A DNA stretch of 64,000 bases from Nemertoderma westbladi (taxonomy: Eukaryota; Xenacoelomorpha; Nemertodermatida; Nemertodermatidae), in the NCBI GenBank assembly GCA_032718475.1, contig JAUCBJ010008575.1, positions 124,001-188,000 of the forward strand. Direction: 5' to 3'. A model generated the notes under the pieces. The model had not been told where the DNA came from and ran no database searches. It saw only the letters and a program-made list of their open reading frames with translations. How positions within the stretch are numbered: the first letter of the stretch is position 1; each line of letters opens with the position of its first letter. Both the position numbers and the translations under genes were made by a program. This document shows, piece by piece, positions 1 through 11,446 of the stretch.

Positions 1-1230
1 TCGAGATTTTTGGAGTAACCAGCAGTCACATGCGTCGAGATTTTTGGAGTAACCAGCTGTTACAGGCGTCGAGATTTTTGGAGTAACTAGCTGTTACATG
101 CGTCGAGATTTTTGGAGTAATCAGCAGTTACATGCGTCGAGATTTTTGGAGTAACCAGCTGTTACATGCGTCGAGATTTTTGGAGTAATCAGCAGTTACA
201 TGCGTCGAGATTTTTGGAGTAATCAGCAGTTACAGGCGTCGAGATTTTTGGAGTAATCAGCAGTTACATGCGTCGAGATTTTTGGAGTAATCAGCTGTTA
301 CAGGCGTCGAGATTTTTGGAGTAACTAGCTGTTACATGCGTCGAGATTTTTGGAGTAATCAGCAGTTACATGCGTCGAGATTTTTGGAGTAACCAGCTGT
401 TACATGCATCGAGATTTATGGAGTAACCAGCTGTTACATGCGTCAAGATTTTTGGAGTAACCAGCAGTCACATGCGTCGAGATTTTTGGAGAAACCAGCT
501 GTTACAGGCGTCGAGACTTTTGGAGTAATCAGCAGTTACAGGCGTCGAGATTTTTGGAGTAATCAGCAGTTACATGCGTCGAGATTTTTGGAGTAACCAG
601 CTGTTACATGCATCGAGATTTATGGAGTAACCAGCTGTTACATGCGTCGAGATTTTTGGAGTAACCAGCTGTTACATGCGTCAAGATTTTTGGAGTAACC
701 AGCAGTCACATGCGTCGAGATTTTTGGAGTAACCAGCTGTTACAGGCGTCGAGACTTTTGGAGTAATCAGCAGTTACAGGCGTCGAGATTTTTGGAGTAA
801 TCAGCAGTTACATGCGTCGAGATTTTTGGAGTAACCAGCTGTTACATGCATCGAGATTTATGGAGTAACCAGCTGTTACATGCGTCAAGATTTTTGGAGT
901 AACCAGCAGTCACATGCGTCGAGATTTTTGGAGTAACCAGCTGTTACAGGCGTCGAGATTTTTGGAGTAACTAGCTGTTACATGCGTCGAGATTTTTGGA
1001 GTAATCAGCTGTTACATGCGTCGAGATTTTTGGAGTAACCAGCTGTTACATGCATCGAGATTTATGGAGTAATCAGCAGTTACATGCGTCGAGATTTTTG
1101 GAGTAACCAGCTGTTATATGCGTCGAGATTTTTGGAGTAACCAGCTGTTACATGCATCGAGATTTATGGAGTAATCAGCTGTTACATGCGTCAAAATTTT
1201 TGGAGTAATCAGCTGTTACATGCGTCGAGA
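1..1230. repeat. 34-bp minisatellite array (about 36 units)
   Basis: Head-to-tail units of 34 bp fill the window from its first base, so the array probably extends further left. Each unit starts with TCGAGATTTTTGGAGTAA and is followed by a variable part such as CCAGCTGTTACATGCG or TCAGCAGTTACATGCG. Many units contain the E-box CAGCTG inside a short inverted repeat (GTAAC-CAGCT-GTTAC). A marker variant with GCATCGAGATTTATGG recurs at about 407, 610, 848, 1052 and 1154. Those spacings are close to multiples of 34 bp (about 6, 7, 6 and 3 units), so there is a higher-order pattern. The array stops abruptly at about 1230. No coding potential. Confidence 0.97.
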
Positions 1231-2514
1231 ATTCCCCTGGAAAGGGATGAATTTGATTGCGTCGAAATTCCCCCCCCCCCCATCCCCTATGTGTAATTTA
1301 CATTTTCGTAAATTCAAGCGCCCAATGAAAAAATTCTGTATTACATTTAAAGAGAAAAATCAGGGAACATTTTTATAAAGACAATCCCATTTATATAACC
1401 TAATGACTGTGACAGCAACTCATGCCATATTGCGAACCACATAAATAACATACGAGAAAATTAAATAACAAATTATATAAACAACATTCATACCGTTATA
1501 CACTAAATATGTGTAATCCGTCAAAATGTTTATAGATTCTACCAATTTTACCTAAATTCCAGTGGTGAAAAATACAGTCGCAGTTAAAACCAAAAGTAGA
1601 CAACAAAATGAAATAATGTGCACGACGTAAAAATAATTACCTTTTGAATAGTTTATGAAATGATATTGGAGAAACTCTGACGTCATAACACACATGTCGC
1701 GTAACACAAAATCATAAATGCCGCCGCTATATTAAAGTGGGCGACGCGTCCCGCCCTATCAGTGGGGGATATGACAGGTCCCCCCCCCCCCCCCCCCCAC
1801 CCCCTTCTATCAGTAAAATTGTTGTTTCACAAATACAATATATTCGGCGGACTAAATCTAATTATATTAGATTTCAGTTGTGTTACATTAAGTAGTTAAT
1901 ATCATGAGCATCTAACAAATACTAAAGACAAACCGAAGATGAAATTCTAACTGAACTTATTAAATAATATTATAAACAGGTTCATCTACAAAGAATACCA
2001 TGAGGATTAACATTTTTCGAAGAATAAGAACTTCACTACCCCACAAACCCAGACCACGAAAAAAACCTATAATATAAACGAGGCAAAACGACACAATTAT
2101 AACATATGTGATATTTATTTTGTGGGTTTTTCAACTATCGGACGGTGGGCGGCCATTAAAGTCCCACAAAAGGTCAATACAATATATTTTAATGAGACCA
2201 AAAATAAAATAAGAACATAATTATAAAAAGTCCAATAAATTCGTTTTAGAGAATTATTCCACGTCAAAGAGAAAAAAAGAAGGTGATTTTAGTTAACAAT
2301 CTCTATGTTGAAAACTAGTTGGTTTTCGTTACGGTAACAAAATGGACGAAGTTTAAATGAATATCCAGACCTTTTTGGGTGGAGCAAGAATAAGTCGATA
2401 TATCAATAAAACGTCTGTGTTTAATAGACTTACCTAAGTGTTATCCTGCGTAATCGAACTGTAAGTAAAATAAGTAAGTACAATTAATTAATACAAACCC
2501 GATGATCATAGTTT
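1231..2514. other. AT-rich noncoding stretch with two C-runs
   Basis: No reading frame, RNA gene or recognisable transposon was seen. It contains pure C homopolymers at 1270-1281 (12 C) and 1780-1798 (19 C) and is otherwise AT-rich. It separates the 34-bp and 22-bp arrays. Confidence 0.6.
1780..1798. repeat. poly-C run (19 nt)
   Basis: Uninterrupted run of 19 C on the plus strand, followed by ACCCCCTTCTATCAG. The run at 4364-4388 has a loosely similar right flank (TCTATTAACT). Confidence 0.95.
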
Positions 2515-3985
2515 CGTATTTCGGTAGTAAATGGCGGACACTTTGGTAGAAAAAGTCGGACACTACGGTAGTAAATGCCGGATACTTTGGTAGTAAATGT
2601 CGGAAACTACGGTAGTAAATTTCGGACATTACAGTAGTAAATTTCGGACATTTTGGTTGTAAATGCCGGACATTTCGGTAGTAAATGCCGGACATTTCGG
2701 TAAAAAACACCGGATACTTTGGTAGTAAATGCCGGACATTACAGTAGTAAATACCGGACATTTCGGTAGTAAATGCCGGACATTTCGGTAGAAAACACCG
2801 GATACTTTGGTAGTAAAATGCCGGACATTTCGGTAGAAAACACCGGATACTTTGGTAGTAAATGCCGGACGCGGACATTACAGTAGTAAATGCCGGACAT
2901 TTCGGTAGTAAATGCCGGATACTTTGGTAGTAAAATGCCGGACATTTCGGTAGAAAACACCGGATACTTTGGTAGTAAAATGCCGGACATTTCGGTAGTA
3001 AATGCCGGACATTTCGGTAGTAAATGCCGGACATTTCGGTAGTAAATGCCGGACATTTCGGTAGTAAATGCCGGACATTTCGGTAGTAAATGCCGGACAT
3101 TTCGGTAGTAAATGCCGGACATTTCGGTAGTAAATGCCGGACATTTCGGTAGTAAATGCCGGACATTTCGGTAGTAAATGCCGGACATTTCGGTAGAAAA
3201 CACCGTAGACTTTGGTAGTAAAATGCCGGACATTTAGGTAGTAAATGCCGGACATTTCGGTAGTAAATGCCGGACATTTCGGTAGTAAATGCCGGACATT
3301 TCGGTAGTAAATGCCGGACATTTCGGTAGTAAATGCCGGACATTTCGGTAGTAAATGCCGGACATTTCGGTAGTAAATGCCGGACATTTCGGTAGTAAAT
3401 GCCGGACATTTCGGTAGTAAATGCCGGACATTTCGGTAGTAAATGCCGGACATTTCGGGAATAAATGCTGGACATTTCGGTTGTAAATGCCGGACATTTC
3501 GGTAGTAAATGCCGGACATTTCGGTCGTAAATGCCGGACATTTCGGTAGTAAATGCCGGACATTTCGGGAATAAATGCCGGACATTTCGGTAGTAAATAC
3601 CGGACATTTTGGTAGTAAATCCCGGACATTTCGGTAGTAAATGCCGGACATTTCGGTAGTAAATGCCGGACATTTCGGTAGTAAATGCCGGACATTTCGG
3701 TAGTAAATGCCGGACATTTCGGTAGTAAATGCCGGACATTTCGGTAGTAAATGCCGGACATTTCGGGAATAAATGCTGGACATTTCGGTTGTAAATGCCG
3801 GACATTTCGGTAGTAAATGCCGGACATTTCGGTCGTAAATGCCGGACATTTCGGTAGTAAATGCCGGACATTTCGGGAATAAATGCCGGACATTTCGGTA
3901 GTAAATACCGGACATTTTGGTAGTAAATCCCGGACATTTCGGTAGTAAATGCCGGACATTTCGGTAGTAAAATGCCGCACACTGC
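2515..3985. repeat. 22-bp satellite array
   Basis: Tandem 22-bp units with core GCCGGACATTTCGGTAGTAA. Both ends are degenerate (2515-2990 and after 3960) and the middle is nearly perfect. A 14-unit block (308 bp) carrying the markers CGGGAATAAATGCTGG, CGGTTGTAAATG and CGGTCGTAAATG occurs at about 3453 and again at 3761, so a higher-order duplication is visible. On the minus strand the unit has no stop. Because 22 is not a multiple of 3, all three minus frames read the same cyclic 22 residues, which gives long open frames (up to 539 codons) with no sign of a real protein. Confidence 0.97.
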
Positions 3986-4990
3986 GGAATACCCTTTAGA
4001 TTTATAAAAAAAATAGCACCAAATTACAAAAGCGGTGAAAACATCTGATCGCAGGATCATTCAGACCGGAATCCGACTGATAGTGAAGTTGCAAGGAATT
4101 CCGAATATAAATTAATTTAATTTACTGCACAACAAACCTGACATAAATAAATTTAAAAATTACAATAAAATTATTGAATAAACTGAAACTCAATTTAAGA
4201 AAAATCTATAATTTCGAAACGAGAGTTTATCGGCATGCCTATTAAATAGTTATAATTAATTGTTGATTAATTAATTAATTAATTAAAAAGCGTAGATATT
4301 TTAGCGGAGGGGTTCAGGTTCATAAATGACGTCACAGCTCATCCAAACAGATTGTACCGGGTACCCCCCCCCCCCCCCCCCCCCCCCCTCTATTAACTAT
4401 GACGTCATCTATGACCGCAACCCAGCCGCCGTTAACCCTCCCTAAGCTGTAAGAAATATTTGATTAATAACAAATTATCAGAGAATCACTGCAATTCAAC
4501 TCTCCCTAGAGAATTCATCGGTGAAAGTGAAAGTAAAACAGCGAGAGAAATAAATAAATATATAGGAAATTAAGTTAAAGGGAAACATACGAATAAACAC
4601 GAGACGAGACGGTTTCCTACCGATAGTTCTACTACACACAGTCTCCCAGGGTTGAATACGGGCGGCCTTAACCCTAATTAAAACTGTCATGAAGGTAGAG
4701 ATTGTTAGTTGTTAGAGAGTTACACAACAGCTTTAATCTTTTTGAGCCTAACCAAAACACTAAATTAAAATCCGCGAGATTTACTGAACCAGAAACTGTA
4801 GAAATAAGGGAGTGAGTGCCGAGCGCGGTAGAACGCGAGTGCGAAGTCCTAAAGAGCGAAAAAAGGAGAAAATAAGGAAGGAAATAAATACGAATAGTTA
4901 ATAATAATAATAAGTTAGGAACAGGGAAATAAAGTGAGGACCATAAAATGGCACGTTATTCCACTCCTCCGAGACTCACTGACTACCGCG
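3986..4990. other. AT-rich noncoding stretch, likely 3' flank of the ceramide synthase gene
   Basis: It contains a TTAA/TAAT microsatellite near 4258-4288, two TGACGTCA/GACGTCAT-like (CRE-like) octamers near 4327 and 4400, and a 25-nt C-run at 4364-4388. The part next to 4990 would be the 3' UTR of the minus-strand gene. A possible ATTAAA signal (plus-strand TTTAAT) lies near 4733, but this is weak. No gene seen. Confidence 0.5.
4364..4388. repeat. poly-C run (25 nt)
   Basis: Uninterrupted run of 25 C on the plus strand between GGGTA and TCTATTAAC. It is the longest homopolymer in the window. Confidence 0.95.
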
Positions 4991-6229
4991 TTAGTTTACC
5001 GGGCGATGGATGACCCCGTTGCCAGGCCGAACGGTGACACCGTTACCAGGCCGACCGGCGGGGACACCGTTACTAAGGACCCCGTTGGCCTCGCCGTTAG
5101 CGACCAGACCCTCGCTGTCGCTCAACGCCGCCTCGGGGGTGTCGCTGTCGCTGCGAGTGTCCGCCACTATGGTGCCGCTCTTCCAGCACTTGTAGATGAA
5201 CGTAGCGAGGAAGTAGGCCCAGACGAAGTGGAAAGCCTGGAGGACGACGAGGAGGAAGTTAAAGACGCCCCAGTAGGAGAACGCGGGAAGAACGAATTGG
5301 TCGGGGTGCGTCGGGGAGGAGAAGGGCAGAGCGGCGCCGAAGGCCTCGACCGACTCGAAGGCGGTCGATCGGATAACGTAGAAGGGGTAGACGACGAGCC
5401 GCGAGGGGTAGTAGACGAGTGTGAGCATCACCAAGTTGAAGATACCGAGTTTATTGTATCCGGCGTATTGGCTGGCCTTGGCGCCGTATAGGAACGGGTC
5501 CATGACGTCGTGGACCGCCAGTACCAGCGCCCCGATCCGCACGTAGTTACAGACCCAGGAGAGCGCGAGTAACATGATCGTCACTATGTGGTGGGTCAAC
5601 ATGATGAAGTCGTCTTTGCGTTTAACGTCGAAGAAGTGGGATCGGAATTCTGCGAGATAGTACCCAATCTCGATCATGTAGTACCAGTAGACCGCGTCCG
5701 ATATGTGGTGCCGCGGCATCCCTCGCCAGCACAGCGTCGTGTCGTAGACGAACGGCTCGTCCTTGAGGGCCCAGATCCCGTACGCCGCGAGCAGTACGTG
5801 CAGTACCGTCTTCCATAGGGTGTCCTTGAACTTTGTGGCGGTGCAGTGTTGGTCCATTCTCGCGCGTTGTCGGAACCAACGTCGCACGCGGGATTCGCTC
5901 CATTCGATCTTCTTGGCGATCGTCGCGTCCTCGTGTTTCAGCTGGGCACTGTAGATTTGTTCGAGGGTCGCGTTGGGTCGCACTAGACGCGTTGTGTGCG
6001 AGAGTTCGAGGTGTTTCGCTGTTGGTTCGGCGACGAAACGGAAGAATATCGCGCGTATCGCCCAGATTACCAGCGCTAGAGGAATTGACGGCCACAGATC
6101 CGTGGCTTGTGGGTAGTAGAGGTGGCTGCCGGGTTGGTTAACCATCTGGTCCCACGATGTCCCTAAAGGCAACCAAAATTCTTCGTTCCAAAACCATCGC
6201 ACGAACGTCTGATAGTTAGAACTTGCCAT
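4991..6229 (-). CDS. ceramide synthase (LAG1/CerS family, TLC domain), single exon
   Basis: 412-residue protein that should N-acylate sphingoid bases with fatty acyl-CoA to give (dihydro)ceramide in the ER membrane. The order fits animal CerS proteins. An N-terminal WFWNEEFWLP segment precedes a first membrane helix (about 47-66). A Hox-like segment follows (about 75-135, with ESRVRRWFRQRARMD then TKFKDTLWK). The TLC domain runs from about 136 to 345, and its Lag motif at 205-245 includes the paired histidines LTHHIVT (213-214) and HDVMDPF (240-246). The C-terminal tail is acidic and serine-rich (SDSDTPEAALSDSEG, the usual place of phosphorylation), then a GNGV-rich repeat. The ATG at 6229 is followed by MASSNYQTF. 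Length is normal for the family and there are no stops or frameshifts. The gene has no introns and is far more GC-rich than its surroundings, so it could be a retrocopy or a naturally intronless gene. Which CerS paralogue it is cannot be told. Confidence 0.93.
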   Translation of the reverse strand: MASSNYQTFVRWFWNEEFWLPLGTSWDQMVNQPGSHLYYPQATDLWPSIPLALVIWAIRAIFFRFVAEPTAKHLELSHTTRLVRPNATLEQIYSAQLKHEDATIAKKIEWSESRVRRWFRQRARMDQHCTATKFKDTLWKTVLHVLLAAYGIWALKDEPFVYDTTLCWRGMPRHHISDAVYWYYMIEIGYYLAEFRSHFFDVKRKDDFIMLTHHIVTIMLLALSWVCNYVRIGALVLAVHDVMDPFLYGAKASQYAGYNKLGIFNLVMLTLVYYPSRLVVYPFYVIRSTAFESVEAFGAALPFSSPTHPDQFVLPAFSYWGVFNFLLVVLQAFHFVWAYFLATFIYKCWKSGTIVADTRSDSDTPEAALSDSEGLVANGEANGVLSNGVPAGRPGNGVTVRPGNGVIHRPVN

Positions 6230-6680
6230 CGCGAATTAGTTACTAGTATTGGTAAATAGAAAATTGTATACTCGTAATTGGTAGGCCTATATCCTTCTTG
6301 GAGATATTTTTACAAATTCGCCTTTAGGGCTTAGGCTATTCCAGGTATTCCAATAGCGATCAGTATATATCACTGTATCAGTATGCAATATAGTATAGGG
6401 TATGTAAATAACAATTTATTAATTATATCAGTAAATACCGGTACAAGTACGGTACGCTACTAAATACAAATTATTAAATGTGACCGAATAATTAAATGTT
6501 TTAATTATTACATTTAATTCATTATTGTAGGCCTAACTCAAAATGCTGCAATGTAAGATATATAATTGTATTATATCTGTATTACAGTATTATACAGATC
6601 AGCAGATATTATCAAATTATATTTCAATATTTAGGCCTACTAAAGTTGCTTCATAGTTTTAAAATTTAACTCTATGTTTT
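6230..6680. other. AT-rich noncoding stretch, putative promoter side of the ceramide synthase gene
   Basis: This is the upstream flank of the minus-strand gene. It is AT-rich with several TAGGCCTA palindromes and no clear TATA box or CpG cluster. Where the LINE on the right begins is uncertain (about 6680-6720). Confidence 0.45.
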
Positions 6681-9600
6681 TTATGAAATTCAGGATTTAG
6701 CCTAATCCTAAATAGTTGATAAATTAGTGGCCCTGCGCGTGACATAAGAACAACCTCACCGGTAATTTTAAAATCACTCAAGATAGACATTCTAACTCTT
6801 TCAGAGACTTGGCTGGATGATTCTGTAACCAACAAAGCAGTAGAAGTAATTGGGTACAACTTATTCAGGAATGACAGATCACGTGATGGAGGCGGAGTAG
6901 CCATATATGTCTTGGAGTCACATCCTTTCTCAGAATTCCAACGTCGCATCAGATGTACAACTGAGTGCATATTTGGCACGATCCATCTCCCACACACCAA
7001 ACCAATACTTATTGGCTCAATATACCGACCTGAAAGGGATACATCTTTTTTCGATGATATTGACCTCATTCTTGGAGATATTGCCAACTACAAAGAGGTA
7101 TTCATTTTGGGCGATACTAATAGTGATACACTTAATGTACATAATCCGAATACATTGGCTGCCAGAAAGAAACTTCAAGCATTCTGCAATTCAACTGGAC
7201 TCACACAGATAATTACTGAACCAACTCGGGTATCTGAACATTCAGAAACAACTATAGACCATGTATTTGTCACAAAATCAGAATTGATTAGAAACAGTGG
7301 AGTGATGAAAGTTGGTTTAAGTGACCACTACATGGTTTTTGTTACCCGTAGACGTCCTAAAGCAACTCCCAGTAAAGAACATGTCACCCGTCAATGCCGA
7401 TCTTACAAAGGTTATTCACCAGAACTTCTTTGCCACCACCTTAAAAATAACTCTACTTTGCCATAAATTCTGACCACAACTAACTCTGAAACTGCAGCTA
7501 AAATTCTCACAGATGAATTAACTAACACACTTGACCTAATTGCACCAATTAGGAGCATCCGCATCAAGCAATCAACTGAGTCATGGATCACCCCTGAAAT
7601 CATGTCACTGATTCAGGCTAGAAATAGAGCCCAACATATTTTCCATCACCATAGAACGCCAACTAACTACAACTCTTACAAACGCCTACGCAACGATGTT
7701 ACATTACATATTAGAACTGCTAAATCTTCATATATCAAAACCTGTCTGGAACACAATAAATGCAACAGCTAAGAACTCTGGAAAGTACTAAAGTCGCTGG
7801 GGGCACCTTCAAAAAAAGCCAAAATCTCGACCAGAATAGCAGCCATCAAAACTGAGGATGGTTCCCTGGCTACCGATCCTGAAGTTATTGCAAATCATAT
7901 GAACCATTATTTTACCAACGCTGCCAAAAACCTTGTAGACAAACTATCACCACAACCAAATATTTACAATGGAGTAGCTGTTAAAGAGTTCTATGCTGCA
8001 AAAGGAATCCAACCAGGCAGTTTCACCTTGAAACCCGTAGATCTTTCAGACATCAATAAAATCATTATGAGCCTCGACATCCACAAGAGTAGTGGGCCTG
8101 ATTCTATTAGTCCAAGAATTATAAAGGATGGATGCCCAATTATTGAAAACTACTTAACTCATATTGTGAACTTATCAATAAAATCAGCCGTGTTCCCTGA
8201 CCCATACAAGGTTGCCAAAGTTGCACCAGCATTTAAGAAAGGAATACTAACCCATGACACAAACTTCCGCCCCATATCATTATTAGTCATCATGTCAAAA
8301 GTTTTAGAAAAAACTGTGTTCGATCAACTTATGCCCTATTTAATATCTAACAACATACTAGATTTACTACAATCCGGCTTTCGACCTGGTCACTCGGTGC
8401 AAACCTGCTTAATGTATCTGGACAATATCATCCGCGATGCTATGGATTCTGGGAAAATAGTCGGGATGGTTGCCATTGACCTCCAAAAAGCGTTCGACAC
8501 GGTCGACCACAAAATTCTGCTTCACAAGTTGAGGTGTATTGGCCTGGATGAACATAGCGTTAACTGGTTCCGATCATACCTATCTGGCAGATCCCAGTTT
8601 GTCCAGGTAGGAAACTCTCGTTCTAGAACTCTTGGAATTGACTGCGGTACTCCTCAAGGAGCCCTACTTGCTGTCCTCTTATTCCTGATCTATATGAACG
8701 ATTTAGACCTTGCCTTGCCTCCTGTCAAATCCTTGTTGAAAACAGCATCCCAGACCAACGACGTCAATAATGCCAGCCCAGCCAAAACTGCCTGCCACGA
8801 ATCCGCCACTGCACTGAAGTATGCTGACGATACCAACCTCATCAAAGCCAGAGACAACTGCGAAGAAATTTCTGCATGCCTTACTGAAACTCTGTCGCGC
8901 GTAGCTGATTGGGCAGTTGATAATCGCCTCAGTATACACCCTGGGAAATTCGAGGTCTTCCTTTTTGGAACGCACCAATGCATTGCATCAGCCGGAAGCC
9001 TCGAAGTCTACTACAAAAATAAACTACTCGAACCAACAGATACCATAAAGTACTTGGGATAAGTGATGGATCCAACCTTATCCGGATCGGAGTCCGCACA
9101 TAAAATTATACGCAGGGGAAACGCATGTCTCAAATTCCTTTATCGGAATTCGCAAGTCCTTGACAAACCCCTGCGTCGGTTGCTTTGCAACTCACTGATA
9201 CAGCCGCTTATAGACTTTTCAGCCCCTTGCTGGTATCCGAGTGCTGCGAGTCGTCTACGTAATCAAGTCGATGCACTCCAACGCAAGTGCATCAGGTTCT
9301 GCCTGGGACTTGACTCTCGAGCGCATATTGGTGCTGCCCATTTTGTAGATATAAACTGGCTTCCGATTACTGAACGTACCCACCAGATAATATTAACCCA
9401 CATGTTTAATATCCACGCAAAGACAGCCCCGGCTTATATGCGCGACATGGTTATCTTTACTGAACCTTCTCACCTCCTACGCAACGGAGCCGCACACGCT
9501 TTACTACCCCAGAAACACACGGTAGCAGCCACACAGTCGTTCGCCTACCTTGGCCCATATCTGTGGAATAAACTCCCCAATGCGATCAAAGAAATTAGGA

Positions 9601-10352
9601 GTGTGGAAAGTTTTAAGCATAAGTTAAAGGATCACTTTTTAGAACTTTTATCCACCAATGAATTGTCGTCATATAAGTAACTTATAACTTTTTACCATCT
9701 ATATTTTATATTTTATATCATTTGACTTTCCACATTAACTCAAACAAAAGATTGAAGATCCATTTTTAGAATTTTTATTTAATAGTAAATGTTTTATATC
9801 TTTGATTTATACATTTTTTTAGAATTTTTATCCTGCACGAGAGCACGACCTTATACCTTTTATTCTAAACCCCAATCTACAGGACCCCTGTGGAAATGAG
9901 ACTATGTCTCTCAGGGTAATCCTGGACAAACAAAGCTTTCACTATGACGATTCAGAACTATTTACTCTACTCTGCCGTGTAATTACTGCTCTATACTGTA
10001 TAAAATATATTATAATTTTTAATTATTTTTGCATTCCCAAATATGGTGCGTCACCTTAACCTTCTTAATTTTTCGGTATATTTCTGAATTTATCACCTCT
10101 TTTTTTTTAACTTTTATACACTTGCCTAACCGAAACACGTTTTTAGCCTGACAGAATTATATAATTGTTTAATTTGAACTACAAACCGAAATAAAATAAT
10201 TGTATCTAATTTAATTTATGTACGTAATTTGCACTCTGCCTTACCATACAGTATATAATTTTCTTAATGGTTGTGTTTATATCTACTTATATGTCGGTAT
10301 GTCTATACTTTACTTCGTTTGTCAAATAAATAATTCCAATTCCAATTCCAAC
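6681..10352 (+). mobile_element. LINE-1: CR1/Jockey-group non-LTR retrotransposon, 5' truncated
   Basis: It contains one long reading frame (endonuclease plus reverse transcriptase), then about 650 bp of AT-rich 3' UTR ending in a short ATTCCA repeat at about 10332-10350. That simple-repeat tail marks the 3' end. The 5' part, including any ORF1, is missing, as expected from incomplete reverse transcription. The C-terminal motif (FAYLGPYLWNKLPNAI) is typical of the CR1/L2/Jockey group. The exact clade cannot be settled by eye. Confidence 0.85.
6723..9680 (+). pseudogene. LINE-1 endonuclease-reverse transcriptase, inactivated by three in-frame stops
   Basis: One frame reads through from 6723 to 9680, broken only by TAA codons at 7464, 7770 and 9060. 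No frameshift is needed. The APE-type endonuclease comes first: LSETWLDD, GGGVAIYV, GSIYRP, FILGDTNSD, TIDHVFV, SDHYMVF. The reverse transcriptase follows: SSGPDSISPRII, FRPISLL, QSGFRPGHS, IDLQKAFDTVDHKIL, GTPQGALLAVLLF and the catalytic KYADDTNLI near 8820. The C-terminal region at 9063-9680 ends FKHKLKDHFLELL. In an active copy this protein would nick target DNA and copy its own RNA into it. The endonuclease metal-binding motif reads GDTN rather than the usual GDFN. No complete ORF1 is seen upstream. Confidence 0.85.
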
Positions 10353-11446
10353 TACATCTGTATATCCTGATATCACAGTATCAGTACATACACACTATAT
10401 AATTTTGGTATACCACCATATCTGACTTTTAGTTTTTGGTAAAACTCATCATCGGAACCTATTACAGTACAAATAGTATTTAGTTCGACATAAGTTATGT
10501 AGTTGCAAGTATCTGAGTATGGGTATTGGATTGGCAGATTGGTGGGCATGCGGCACATTGTAGAACATACAGACATACTATTTGTGCTCCTATTCCCAGT
10601 GCTTATTTGCTGTAATAATATATAATTTAACCTATGTAACGCTGTATCGTTGCTATATACAGATATAGTTAACTGGTTAACTAATATATATATCTTTTAC
10701 CTCGCCTCGCTGGAGGTGTATATAAAAAATTTACAGTACAGAGCATTTGAATCCATCCGCATCTAATTTTCTTTGTTATATATTTTAATGAGGTAGGCCT
10801 ACCGGTATCGTATAGGCCTACATACAGACATACAAAACCATTCGCAGTTTAGTCTTCACATTTGCACAGCAGCTCGGAATTTGTACATGTACGTACAGTA
10901 CATTTTAGATTAACTATCGGACTATGTCAAGCAGTCAAGTAGGCCTATAAAAGCTCATGAACATATAATAAATCAGATTGCATCACCAAAGACTTCAATT
11001 CTGCAATTGTTCAATGTACCAGTCTGCCAGTAGCGATTTTTGACATTTTTGCGAATCTTCACAAATTTAAACATTCACAACACTTTCTGATTTCGGTTTT
11101 CAAATGAAACTTGTTTTATTACAGTATTAGGCCTACCCCTACGGTACATACTGACTGACATACACTTAGCTGCTAAGAGTTAATAAGGGAAATTTCAATT
11201 TCAGGCTGTCAGGTAAACCAAATTATCAGAAAAATTGAACAACACAACAAATTATATTACAAGTACAACACGGTGCTCTAGGATCTAAAGCCGGGGGAAC
11301 CTGACCACATACAGTACCGTTTGCAGTAGTTGTTAGCTTGTTACTGTATTGCAAAGCCTGATAGCTATTCCATACTGCCTTGCCTATTGTACTTACTATA
11401 TACTATATATACCGGTACGCGGGTACAGTATATATATTGGATATAT
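10353..11446. other. AT-rich noncoding stretch
   Basis: No gene seen. Several TAGGCCTA/TAGGCCTAC palindromes occur (near 10793, 10815, 10940 and 11130). The right part may include the 5' UTR of LINE-2. Confidence 0.5.

Noticed and set aside
1-1230. CRISPR-like array
   Set aside because: Repeats of 34 bp follow each other without unique spacers, and the genome is eukaryotic.
2441-4060. Long minus-strand open frame (539 codons) and overlapping frames of 345, 248 and 164 codons as protein genes
   Set aside because: They are the 22-bp satellite read in each register. The peptide is only the cyclic translation of the unit.
4934-5491. Plus-strand 185-codon frame opposite the ceramide synthase
   Set aside because: Antisense shadow of the GC-rich gene. 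No conserved motif.
10373-10576. Small minus-strand frame in intergenic DNA
   Set aside because: AT-rich, no motif, no gene context.
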